Below are positions 1 through 6,484 of a DNA stretch of 16,545 bases, in pieces (position 1 is the stretch's first letter; each line of letters opens with the position of its first letter). A program made the position numbers and the translations under genes. Under the pieces are notes generated by a model. It made no database searches. It saw only the letters and a program-made list of their open reading frames with translations, and was not told the origin of the DNA. The DNA comes from Chloroflexota bacterium. Lineage in GTDB: Bacteria; Chloroflexota; Anaerolineae; B4-G1. The stretch spans positions 1-16,545 of the forward strand of contig DSAR01000199.1 in the NCBI GenBank assembly GCA_011046405.1, read 5' to 3'.

Positions 1-231
1 ATTCTAGGTTTGATCAATATACCAGAGGCAGCACAGCAGCTTGCCGGAGCCATTGATTCCAGTCTGCAGACTATAGGCCTGGGCTGGCAATCTGGCAATG
101 CGTTGGCAATGTGTGCAGGCTTCGTACGACTCATCTCACCGCTGACAATCATACTTGGCCTATTCCTCTTGTTGCTAAAAATGTTGCGAAACTCGCTAGG
201 AAAGGTGATCACGATCGAGCGAGAGGTATAG
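1..231 (+). CDS. 3' end of an unidentified membrane-protein gene
   Basis: The reading frame is already open at base 1 (Ile-Leu-Gly before an internal TTG at 10) and closes with TAG at 229-231, so only the last 76 codons are visible. The only clear feature is a hydrophobic stretch, LISPLTIILGLFLLLL, followed by a basic segment KMLRNSLGKV and a short charged tail. This fits a final transmembrane helix with a cytoplasmic end by the positive-inside pattern. I do not recognise the family. It lies 143 bases upstream of the small peptide gene on the same strand, so it could be the transporter, peptidase or another membrane partner of that peptide system, but nothing in the visible part proves this. 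The TTG at 10 has no ribosome binding site and I do not take it as the real start. Confidence 0.55.
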   Translation: MLGLINIPEAAQQLAGAIDSSLQTIGLGWQSGNALAMCAGFVRLISPLTIILGLFLLLLKMLRNSLGKVITIEREV

Positions 232-272
232 AAGACTTCAATGGAACTGGGGGCCTGCTTTCTATCCCTTGA

Positions 273-648
273 ACGGCAGAGTGGCCTTTCGCACAGAATG
301 CGAACGGTCATTTGAGTACTATGCATAAAGACCAACAAATCAAAGCAAGAATATGAAGCTAAAAGGAGAAAACCATGTCATTTGAAGAAACCCCATACGA
401 ACAAATGGAAATCGCGGAACTCGACATCGAAGAGCTCGAATCCCGACTCGAGATGGCATCCCTCTCAGGAGGATCAGATGTCACAGTCGAAGTCGGCGTT
501 AAGTGGACGTTCTAGCATTTAGGCCCTTTCCAGCAAACACCATTCTCTAACACGTCAGTACGGGGAGTTGTCGTTTCTAAAAACATATGGCAATCTGACT
601 TGCCAAGAGCGATGAACCCCAAATGTTGAGTATAGGCCACTCTGCCGT
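273..648. repeat. 15-bp perfect inverted repeat bracketing the peptide gene
   Basis: The 15 bases ACGGCAGAGTGGCCT at 273-287 recur as their exact reverse complement at 634-648. The arms lie about 350 bases apart on either side of the small peptide gene (375-515). A perfect 15-bp pair is not expected by chance over so short a distance. The arms could be two halves of an operator bridged by a looping regulator, a long-range RNA stem enclosing the peptide cistron, or remnants of a mobile element. No target duplication was found beside them. Confidence 0.6.
375..515 (+). CDS. RiPP-like precursor peptide with C-terminal Trp (46 aa)
   Basis: The gene has a strong ribosome binding site (AGGAG at 363-367, 7 bases before ATG) and ends in TAG. 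Residues 12-31 are acidic and helical-looking, with the pattern ELDIEELESRLEM, much like leaders of ribosomally made, post-translationally modified peptides. A Gly-Gly pair follows at 32-33, the usual cleavage point for such leaders. The remaining 13 residues, SDVTVEVGVKWTF, contain no Cys and carry one Trp (W44), three residues from the end. The two large genes downstream both encode isoprenyl-synthase-fold proteins. This is the arrangement of ComX (Trp-containing pre-pheromone) and ComQ (its prenyl transferase), so W44 is the suspected modification site. Seen: the RBS, leader pattern, GG and Trp. Inferred: that it is processed and prenylated. A lanthipeptide-type modification by an enzyme outside the window cannot be excluded. 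Confidence 0.75.
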   Translation: MSFEETPYEQMEIAELDIEELESRLEMASLSGGSDVTVEVGVKWTF

Positions 649-688
649 GTCTATACATACAGCGACACTTCCCATCCCAGGAGGGTCG

Positions 689-712
689 GGGCGACCTGAC
701 TATTGGTCGCTC
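689..712 (+). other. hairpin in leader of the prenyl-synthase-like gene
   Basis: Bases 689-696 (GGGCGACC) can pair with 705-712 (GGTCGCTC), giving eight pairs including one G-U around an 8-base loop. No U-tract follows, so it is not a simple terminator. It sits 40 bases before the ATG at 753 and directly in front of a possible TTG start at 714. It may affect translation of the downstream gene or set the 5' end of a processed transcript. The region 516-688 holds no other coding sequence I can support. Confidence 0.35.
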
Positions 713-752
713 ATTGCCCAATAACCAGCGCATCATCCATCAGGTCTCACAA

Positions 753-2240
753 ATGACGTCCAAAAAAGTTCAGACAAGTTGGTATGACGAGAACCTTCTC
801 GTGCAAGACGCACGAGAACCTTTCGTCGAACGCATCAAGAATACACTGCAAGTGAGCGACATGCCTGCAATCGGCGGCCTCCCCTCAGAAGCTGGCAGGA
901 AAAAGGAACATAGTTATTATACATATCCTCTACTGTTCTACACCGCTTTTCCCGATGTATCTCTAGCCCAACTGCGGTCACTGTCGCTGTGCGGGTCTTT
1001 TATCTTTGACCACATATTGTGTCTCGATAGTACGCTCGACCACCCGACCGCCTGCGATGCCGGAACTATTTTCCTGGCCAGCAAGCTTCAACACGAGGCG
1101 CTATCCCTACTGCATGGCCTCTTCCCATCCGAAAGCACCTTCTGGAATTATTTCAACGCCTACTACGAGCAATTCTTTCAGACCCTCCTACACGAGCGCG
1201 CGCGACACCACTGTCTTGTCACTCCCTACTCTGAAGACGAGTTGCGATTCGTTTATGCGGGCAAATCGGCCGTGGCCAAAGGATGTGTCGCCGCACTCGC
1301 GATACTCGGCGATCGACAAGACTTGATCGCCCCACTCACGGCCTCGCATGATGCATTCTCTGTGGGCCTTCAGCTCTTTGACGACCTGCTCGATTGGCAG
1401 TTGGATTATCACCGCAGTCATTACTCATATACACTGACCCAGGCATTCTGCGAAGCGGGTTGGAGGCATCACATCGAATCAGATCAACGTCCCAAGCCCG
1501 AGGAGGTAAGAGGCCTGCTCCAGCGCTCAGGCGTTATCGAGAAAATCCTCACATTGTCGTTAGCTTATCTCGATGAGGCTGAAGCGATCGTAGAGGATGA
1601 CACCATGATCGAGGAAATGGACGAAGGAAGCTGGATGGCCGCCATCCGACAGTTACGTCAAAGAATCCGGCGCTTTCATTTCGACGCTGAGCCGATAGAT
1701 GAGTCCCCTTCTACCCACTCGTCGATCGAACTGAGTTTCGACTCCAGTTTGGATGTAGTGGCCACACCTATCGCGCCCGGGTGGATCGTATGGCTCGACC
1801 ACTCTCGCGTACCGCGAGTCAACGATGCCCATATCCTGGCAGCACAGCACCGTTTTCTGTGCCAATCATCCCATAAAGTCTATAAACTGGGAGAAACGCT
1901 GTGTCAGGTGGGATTGGCAATCGCTTCCTCGAACACGTTGTATCCCGAACAAAGTCCAGCCGAGCACGTAGGCATGTCGGAAGGTGAGATGGAATGGTGT
2001 CGTCGCAACGACCGCTGGCTGGATGCGATACTGGCATTGAGCCTTGATGAACCTGCTCAGCTCTGGACCCCGAACGACAATTCCCAATCCGTGACACCTT
2101 TCCCCGGATGGATGCCGCCAGCAGTAGGACGTTACATCGGTTATCGCCTCGTCCAAAATTACACCAATTGGGCTATCGGTTCAAACAAACCAACACCGAC
2201 AGAGATCATGAGATACTATCGGCTTAGACTGATTGCCTAG
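753..2240 (+). CDS. ComQ/polyprenyl-synthase-like protein with extra C-terminal domain
   Basis: The product has 495 residues from ATG 753; a TTG at 714 would add 13 but has no ribosome binding site. Numbering below is from the TTG, so subtract 13 for the ATG form. Residues about 60-320 have the all-alpha isoprenyl-synthase layout: FIFDHILCLDSTLD (96-109) stands where the first Asp-rich motif belongs, AGKSA (182-186) where the conserved Lys helix belongs, and LQLFDDLLDWQLD (219-231) matches the second Asp-rich motif. Such enzymes bind allylic diphosphates through Mg2+. Residues 340-508 are not part of that fold. The pieces GLAIASSNTLYPEQSP and VGRYIGYRLVQNY recall DUF2268-type (YjaZ/GldB-like) predicted Zn proteases, but no HExxH is present. 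It follows the peptide gene and precedes a paralogous gene by 35 bases, so the three probably form one operon. The likely role is prenylation of the peptide; a small-molecule terpene synthase is the alternative. Confidence 0.7.
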   Translation: MTSKKVQTSWYDENLLVQDAREPFVERIKNTLQVSDMPAIGGLPSEAGRKKEHSYYTYPLLFYTAFPDVSLAQLRSLSLCGSFIFDHILCLDSTLDHPTACDAGTIFLASKLQHEALSLLHGLFPSESTFWNYFNAYYEQFFQTLLHERARHHCLVTPYSEDELRFVYAGKSAVAKGCVAALAILGDRQDLIAPLTASHDAFSVGLQLFDDLLDWQLDYHRSHYSYTLTQAFCEAGWRHHIESDQRPKPEEVRGLLQRSGVIEKILTLSLAYLDEAEAIVEDDTMIEEMDEGSWMAAIRQLRQRIRRFHFDAEPIDESPSTHSSIELSFDSSLDVVATPIAPGWIVWLDHSRVPRVNDAHILAAQHRFLCQSSHKVYKLGETLCQVGLAIASSNTLYPEQSPAEHVGMSEGEMEWCRRNDRWLDAILALSLDEPAQLWTPNDNSQSVTPFPGWMPPAVGRYIGYRLVQNYTNWAIGSNKPTPTEIMRYYRLRLIA

Positions 2241-2275
2241 TGCCTCGCTAGGTTTTCTACGACCTGGAGACTGTG

Positions 2276-4324
2276 ATGGCCCTACTTCAAGTAGAAATGC
2301 GCCGCCTAAACGCAAAGTTCGAGACGCTCTGGACAGCATGGCAAGAGCAACAGGGCTTTGCATTCCCGTCGACGACCAAAGACATCAAGCCAATTTTCGA
2401 CCACTTTCCCATGCAGCTCTACGAGTTTTTCCCCCATATCCCGCTGCGTGCAGCACGGGTTGTAGCGCTGGCATCCCGAGCCGCTAGTACGTACATGCTT
2501 CTCCTGCAAGAAGAGCAAGTTGGCACGCTACCATGCAGCCAAGTTCAGGCTGCTTATAACTGGCTGCAATCTTTTGCCCAGGAACAATTAGCCCAGGTCA
2601 TTCCAAATCATTCACCCTTCTGGCAACAGTTTTCAGATGGCTATCATCAGTGTCGCCAGGCGTTTGAACAGCAGCGCCAATCCTTGACCCTGCCACCCAA
2701 ACCATATCCACCAGAACGCTTCGTCGAGATCGTAAGGGGCAAGACAGCCCTGGCTCACGTTACGACAGCCTCCCTGGCCTGTATGTCCAATCAAGAGGAA
2801 TTGTCAGTGACCCTGATAGAGGCGCAACGACATCTATACGCGGGTTTGCAACTCTGCCAGGATGTATCGAGCTGGAAGCAGGACTTTGTATCCGGGGCGT
2901 TGTCCTATCCACTGATCGTCTTGTTGACAGAGAAACTCTCTATTGCCGTCGCGGATAGCCAGGCAGGAAGACAGACCCAAGCGCTAGAGATCGGCCGCCG
3001 CTTCTATTATACCGGCTTGGCCAAGCAGACATTGGAGACTTCATCAGCGCACTTTCGCCAAGCGATCACGGCCATATCCAACCTATCACGGACATCTTGG
3101 CGTATTATGCTGGCTGGTCTACTGGAACAGAACGAGCAGCTAATACACGATATCGATAAAATCGTTCACGGGAATTTGCAGCGCGTGCGTGAGCAACCAG
3201 GATTCGCCCTAGCGCTCCCCCCAGCACAAGATCGATGGCAACAGCTAGCCTGGCATGGGCTACACTTCATCATTCACCAATGGCGACTTGGATTCGGTGA
3301 GGCTCGACACATCTTGATGTTTCCACACTCCGAAGGGTTCAGCGCAGACCACGAATATCAATATGGCGACATTTTCCAACGGGCGCTAATCACTGATATC
3401 CTGTGCGACGCTGATGTTCTACTTCGTCATCAACTGAAGCCAATCATTGACTATGAAATCAAGTATCTGGTCAACGCTCGGATTTCTGATACAGAGGGAT
3501 GGAGCTATTTTCCCCATCTACCCGAACTACCGCCAGATGTCGACGACTTGGCCCAAATCATGCAAGTGCTGTTGCGCTCAGGATATAGGTCTACAGTAGT
3601 CAATTATTGCGAGCCTCCTTTATCGACGCTGTTGAACGATAATACGCATCCCGACGGTTCGTTCGAGACCTGGATACTGCCCGCTGAAACGAATCGCACA
3701 CAAAAGCAAAGATTGCAAGCCAATTTTGTACACCACGCTTGGGGAACCGGTTCAGACAACGGGGTGATCGCAAACCTACTCTACGCTCTAGCGTGCTACG
3801 ATCAACATCGCTTCGAGAAAACGATCAGACACGGGATCAATTTCCTCGAGTCTCAGCAACAGCCTGACGGAAGCTGGATGGGGTCTTGGTATCATGGCCC
3901 TTACTATGGCACCTACGTGTGCTTGAGGTTACTGACGGCAGTCAGTCCCGACTCGCCCGCCATCCAACCTGCGTTGGGTTTTCTAAGAGAGGCACAACTT
4001 GCCGATGGCGGATGGGGAGAGGAAACGAGCGATCCATTGAACACAGCGTTGGCACTCCTCGGGTTGGCATCAACCCAAAATCATGTCGTGAAGCATAGCG
4101 ATTTTGATCAGGCCGAACGAGCGCTAACGTACCTCGAGAAAAGTCGAGGTGACAAAGTCTGGCCAAGCTGTCCTTTTATCCGCATGGAACTAGGACGCGC
4201 CCAAGGCCAGGTGCATCGCGTCCTGTCCTATGGCAGTCAGACTATGACGACATCCTTTACCCTGAAGGCAGCTCTTGCCTGGCACAAGTTGACCACCAGG
4301 TTTGCCGATGATGACCGCCGCTAA
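2276..4324 (+). CDS. Degenerate prenyl-synthase domain fused to terpene-cyclase-like domain
   Basis: The product has 682 residues from ATG 2276, preceded by TGGAGA at 2265-2270; an in-frame GTG at 2273 is also possible. Numbering is from that GTG. Residues about 40-300 align by eye with the preceding protein: FPMQLYEFFPHIPLRAAR matches YPLLFYTAFPDVSLAQLR, ERFVEIVRGKTA matches LRFVYAGKSA, and GLQLCQDVSSWKQD matches GLQLFDDLLDWQLD. The catalytic Asp positions of the first motif are Thr, Gln and Val, and the second keeps only two of its four Asp, so this half is probably not catalytic. Residues about 385-670 form a terpenoid-cyclase (alpha6-alpha6 barrel) domain of the squalene-hopene/prenyltransferase-repeat type, with QW-like repeats QQQPDGSW (528-535) and QLADGGW (575-581). 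DVDD at 422-425 fits the class II acid motif DxDD, though it is followed by LA rather than TA. It may cyclise a prenyl chain or hold the peptide substrate. Confidence 0.72.
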   Translation: MALLQVEMRRLNAKFETLWTAWQEQQGFAFPSTTKDIKPIFDHFPMQLYEFFPHIPLRAARVVALASRAASTYMLLLQEEQVGTLPCSQVQAAYNWLQSFAQEQLAQVIPNHSPFWQQFSDGYHQCRQAFEQQRQSLTLPPKPYPPERFVEIVRGKTALAHVTTASLACMSNQEELSVTLIEAQRHLYAGLQLCQDVSSWKQDFVSGALSYPLIVLLTEKLSIAVADSQAGRQTQALEIGRRFYYTGLAKQTLETSSAHFRQAITAISNLSRTSWRIMLAGLLEQNEQLIHDIDKIVHGNLQRVREQPGFALALPPAQDRWQQLAWHGLHFIIHQWRLGFGEARHILMFPHSEGFSADHEYQYGDIFQRALITDILCDADVLLRHQLKPIIDYEIKYLVNARISDTEGWSYFPHLPELPPDVDDLAQIMQVLLRSGYRSTVVNYCEPPLSTLLNDNTHPDGSFETWILPAETNRTQKQRLQANFVHHAWGTGSDNGVIANLLYALACYDQHRFEKTIRHGINFLESQQQPDGSWMGSWYHGPYYGTYVCLRLLTAVSPDSPAIQPALGFLREAQLADGGWGEETSDPLNTALALLGLASTQNHVVKHSDFDQAERALTYLEKSRGDKVWPSCPFIRMELGRAQGQVHRVLSYGSQTMTTSFTLKAALAWHKLTTRFADDDRR

Positions 4325-4359
4325 AGCGGGCGTTTCAGATTCGGGATCTCCTCCCCTAA

Positions 4360-4437
4360 CCTGGACAGGCCAGAGCCAAAAAGGGACATCGACGGCAAAT
4401 TCTTGCTCGCCGTGCAAGATATCGTTGGTTAGGCCCT
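4360..4437 (+). repeat. dispersed intergenic repeat, copy A
   Basis: This stretch of about 75 bases just after the cyclase gene resembles copy B at 6399-6476 at roughly seven of ten positions with one or two single-base gaps, and more weakly copy C at 16357-16432. Shared blocks of A and B are CCAGA-CCAAA, CGGCAA, TGCTCGC, CAAGAT and the end TTGGTTAGG. All three copies lie between genes in the same orientation. Copy A contains CTTGC and GCAAG arms that could form a short stem. Confidence 0.55.
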
Positions 4438-4438
4438 A

Positions 4439-4454
4439 CTTATTGAGCAGATAC
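4439..4454 (-). repeat. solitary MITE end-like sequence
   Basis: CTTATTGAGCAGATAC matches the end consensus of the two palindromic elements at 5888-5997 and 9152-9242 (CTTATTGAGATGATAC) at 14 of 16 positions. No partner end lies nearby, so it would be the relic of a decayed or deleted third element. It directly adjoins repeat copy A. Confidence 0.35.
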
Positions 4455-4485
4455 AAACGAATGACATGCCATCATATGAAGCAAA

Positions 4486-4519
4486 ATTCGTGACATTCGT
4501 CCATTCGCGCCATTCGTGA
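4486..4519. repeat. short tandem ATTCG repeat
   Basis: Four ATTCG units follow one another at spacings of 8 to 9 bases (ATTCGTGAC, ATTCGTCC, ATTCGCGCC, ATTCGTGAT). A reverse-complementary ACGAATG lies just upstream at 4457-4463. The stretch is non-coding, between the cyclase gene and the metK terminator. No function can be read from it. Confidence 0.5.
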
Positions 4520-4560
4520 TCCAAAAGCGACGGGCCAAACCTGAAACAGGTTTGGCCCGT
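4520..4560 (-). terminator. terminator of metK
   Basis: The arms ACGGGCCAAACCTG (4530-4543) and CAGGTTTGGCCCGT (4547-4560) form a perfect 14-bp stem with a 3-base loop. Read on the minus strand, it lies 26 bases after the metK stop and is followed by CGCTTTTGGA, a modest U-tract. On the plus strand no U-tract follows closely, though it could also stop transcription coming from the cyclase gene. Confidence 0.8.
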
Positions 4561-4586
4561 TAGTGATTTAAATGATGAGGGATGGA

Positions 4587-5810
4587 CTATGCCAGATTGG
4601 CAGCCTGGCGCAGAGCGTCCGCCTTATCAGTACGCTCCCACGGGGCGTCGATGTCGTCTCGACCAAAGTGCCCGTAGGCGGCTGTCTCGAGATAGATCGG
4701 GCGTCGTAGGTCCAGATCGCGGATGATGGCAGCCGGCCGGAGGTCGAAGTGTTCGTCGATCAGTTCGACGATCCGCTCGTCCGATACCTTCCCGGTGCCA
4801 AACGTCTCGACAGCCATAGACAAGGGTCGGGCGACGCCGATGGCGTAGGAGACCTGGAGTTCCAGGCGATCGGCGATGCCGGCCGCGACCAGGTTCTTGG
4901 CGATGTAGCGGGCCATATAGGTCGCCGAGCGATCGACCTTTGTCGGATCCTTGCCCGAGAAGCACCCACCGCCGTGACGGGCTACGCCGCCATAGGTGTC
5001 GACGATGATCTTACGCCCGGTGACGCCAGCGTCGCCCAGCGGACCACCGGTCACGAAACGACCGGTCGGGTTGACGAAGATCCGGGTCTCATCGTCGATC
5101 ATCTCTTCCGCAATCGTTGCTTTGATGACGTGCTTGATAATTTCCTCACGGATTTGTTCCTGGCTCACGTCGGGCGCGTGCTGGGCACTGACGACGACGG
5201 TATCGACCCGCTTCGGCTTGCCATAGGCGTACTCGACCGTCACCTGGCTCTTCCCATCGGGCCGCAGGTAATCCAGGACGCCCTCCTTGCGCACCTGGGC
5301 CAGACGCTTGCATAGCTTGTGAGCCAGCACAATGCTCATCGGCATCAGTTCCGGCGTCTCGTTACAAGCGAAGCCGACCATCATACCCTGGTCGCCGGCG
5401 CCGATAGCCTCAATATCTTCGTCGCTCATCTCGCCAGTCTTGGCCTCCAGGGCCTTATCGACGCCCAGGGCGATGTCGGCCGACTGCTCCTTGATACTGA
5501 CGATCACGCCACACGTTTCGGCATCGAAACCATACTTGGCGCGGTTGTAGCCGATTTGCTCGACGACATCCCGAGTCAGTTGGCCGATGTCCACGTAGGT
5601 ACTGGTCGTGATCTCGCCCATCACGACGACCAGTCCGGTGGTCACACCGACCTCGCATGCAACGCGGGCGTCGGGATCATCGGCGATGATGGCATCGAGA
5701 ACGGCGTCGGAGACTTGATCACAGATTTTATCAGGATGCCCTTCGGTCACTGACTCCGACGTAAAGAAATACTGGGGGGACGTCATAAACGTGGTGTTGC
5801 TGTCACTCAT
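4587..5810 (-). CDS. metK: S-adenosylmethionine synthetase (methionine adenosyltransferase)
   Basis: The enzyme makes S-adenosylmethionine from ATP and methionine in the cytosol, with release of phosphate and diphosphate. The 407-residue product has the usual family length and signatures: GHPDK at 24-28 (ATP site), GAGDQG at 137-142, and GGGCFSGKDPTKVDRS at 280-295. The last is the Gly-rich phosphate loop, with Cys where many bacteria have Ala. The ATG is preceded at 8 bases by AAGGAG (minus strand, 5824-5819). The gene stands alone. Upstream lie a MITE-like element, an intrinsic terminator, a SAM-I riboswitch and a consensus promoter, so expression should be shut off at the transcript level when SAM is plentiful. 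This is a textbook feedback arrangement, except for the element inserted into the leader. Confidence 0.98.
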   Translation of the reverse strand: MSDSNTTFMTSPQYFFTSESVTEGHPDKICDQVSDAVLDAIIADDPDARVACEVGVTTGLVVVMGEITTSTYVDIGQLTRDVVEQIGYNRAKYGFDAETCGVIVSIKEQSADIALGVDKALEAKTGEMSDEDIEAIGAGDQGMMVGFACNETPELMPMSIVLAHKLCKRLAQVRKEGVLDYLRPDGKSQVTVEYAYGKPKRVDTVVVSAQHAPDVSQEQIREEIIKHVIKATIAEEMIDDETRIFVNPTGRFVTGGPLGDAGVTGRKIIVDTYGGVARHGGGCFSGKDPTKVDRSATYMARYIAKNLVAAGIADRLELQVSYAIGVARPLSMAVETFGTGKVSDERIVELIDEHFDLRPAAIIRDLDLRRPIYLETAAYGHFGRDDIDAPWERTDKADALRQAANLA

Positions 5811-5887
5811 ACCTTTTGCTCCTTTGCTTATGAATTAGCTGTGGATTCCTCCAACGAGCCATGCCGATCATCTGACAAACAAAAACC

Positions 5888-5997
5888 GTATCATCTCAAT
5901 AAACCGGGGCAAACTCGCTCGGGCCGGTCTCCTGACCGTGCCCGCTGTGGCTCGGTCGGGAGACCGGCCACAGCTCCCCAACTTATTGAGAATATAC
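5888..5997. mobile_element. MITE-like palindromic element in the metK leader
   Basis: The ends are inverted copies of each other: GTATCATCTCAATAA starts the left end and the reverse complement of the right end reads GTATATTCTCAATAA. The left 22 bases are identical to the right end of the element at 9152-9242. An internal stem pairs 5922-5938 with 5953-5969 (one mismatch), and a nested GCTGTGGC/GCCACAGC pair overlaps it. The 8 bases CAAAAACC lie directly outside both ends (5880-5887 and 5998-6005), consistent with a target-site duplication. No coding capacity is present, so it would depend on a transposase in trans. It lies in the transcribed leader between the riboswitch terminator and the metK ribosome binding site. 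Confidence 0.8.
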
Positions 5998-6027
5998 CAA
6001 AAACCCTTCTTGCAAGATAAGAAGGGG
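5998..6027 (-). terminator. riboswitch-controlled terminator of metK
   Basis: On the minus strand the arms CCCTTCTT (from 6026-6019) and AAGAAGGG (6011-6004) form an 8-bp stem followed at once by UUUUUG. The loop side carries CUUAUCUU (6021-6014), which can pair instead with AAGAUGAG at the 3' end of the aptamer (6054-6047) to form the antiterminator. SAM binding sequesters that strand in helix P1 and so favours termination. Confidence 0.88.
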
Positions 6028-6046
6028 CACAATTAGGTGACCAAAT

Positions 6047-6155
<109 letters not shown>

Positions 6156-6184
6156 CATGTCGCCGGAATATTCAATTTCACCAG

Positions 6185-6213
6185 ATCATACCACGAAGAC
6201 GAACGACTGTCAA
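6185..6213 (-). promoter_or_regulatory. metK promoter
   Basis: On the minus strand TTGACA (6213-6208) and TATGAT (6190-6185) are separated by exactly 17 bases, a near-perfect housekeeping-sigma promoter. Transcription should begin around 6178, about 20 bases before the riboswitch aptamer, leaving a leader of roughly 365 bases including the MITE-like insert. Confidence 0.88.
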
Positions 6214-6214
6214 C

Positions 6215-6243
6215 TTGCCGTCTGATTTGTTCAGTGTTATAAT
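6215..6243 (+). promoter_or_regulatory. tRNA-Val promoter
   Basis: TTGCCG (6215-6220) and TATAAT (6238-6243) have a 17-base spacer. The start point should fall around 6250, a few bases before the tRNA. Its -35 box is one base away from the -35 box of the divergent metK promoter. Confidence 0.85.
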
Positions 6244-6255
6244 ATCACGTGAATT

Positions 6256-6329
6256 GGGCGCGTAGCTCAGCTGGTTAGAGCGCTACACTCACATTGTAGA
6301 GGTCAGGGGTTCGAGTCCCTTCGCGCCCA
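6256..6329 (+). tRNA. tRNA-Val (anticodon CAC)
   Basis: The 74-base cloverleaf is complete. Acceptor stem GGGCGCG/CGCGCCC, D arm GCTC-AGCTGGTTA-GAGC, anticodon arm CTACA-CTCACAT-TGTAG, a 5-base variable loop AGGTC, T arm AGGGG-TTCGAGT-CCCTT, and discriminator A. The anticodon CAC reads GUG codons, hence valine. The 3' CCA is not encoded. It has its own consensus promoter and terminator and so is a single-gene transcription unit. Confidence 0.97.
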
Positions 6330-6343
6330 TATCGTCGATTCAG

Positions 6344-6385
6344 GCCGCGAATGTGGAGTTTCTCCACTCCCGCGGCTTTCCTTTC
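6344..6385 (+). terminator. terminator of the tRNA-Val unit
   Basis: Arms GCCGCGAATGTGGAG (6344-6358) and CTCCACTCCCGCGGC (6362-6376) form a long stem with a small internal mismatch and a 3-base loop, followed by TTTCCTTTCT. Confidence 0.85.
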
Positions 6386-6398
6386 TATTGAGAGAATC

Positions 6399-6476
6399 AC
6401 CTGACGCAACCAGAACCAAAGAGGCCATTGGCGGCAAGTCCTGCTCGCTGTACAAGATTCTGATTGGTTAGGGCCT
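6399..6476 (+). repeat. dispersed intergenic repeat, copy B
   Basis: This is the second copy of the roughly 75-base repeat seen at 4360-4437. It ends in TTGGTTAGGGCC only a few bases before the kinase ATG at 6485, so its 3' end serves as the leader of that gene. The sequence TCTATTGAGAGAATCAC just left of it (6384-6400) weakly resembles a MITE end. Confidence 0.5.
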
Positions 6477-6484
6477 TTTTCCCT

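Noticed and set aside
241..315. A 25-codon frame (MELGACFLSL...) upstream of the peptide gene
   Set aside because: No ribosome binding site and no leader-like or core-like pattern; it also spans one arm of the inverted repeat.
375..515. Reading the peptide as a lanthipeptide
   Set aside because: The leader and GG fit, but the tail has no Cys for thioether rings and no LanM/LanB-type gene is in the window. Kept only as an alternative if such a gene lies to the left.
512..736. Minus-strand open frame of 74 codons between the peptide gene and the first enzyme gene
   Set aside because: Composition unlike a protein, no ribosome binding site, and it overlaps the start region of the enzyme gene on the other strand.
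4749..5753. Long plus-strand open frames (188 and 144 codons) across the metK region
   Set aside because: They are reading-frame shadows of metK, whose protein is unmistakable on the minus strand.
6428..6456. A promoter inside repeat B (TTGGCG, 17 bases, TACAAG) for the sensor kinase
   Set aside because: The -10 box is poor and the matching bases are not kept in copy A.
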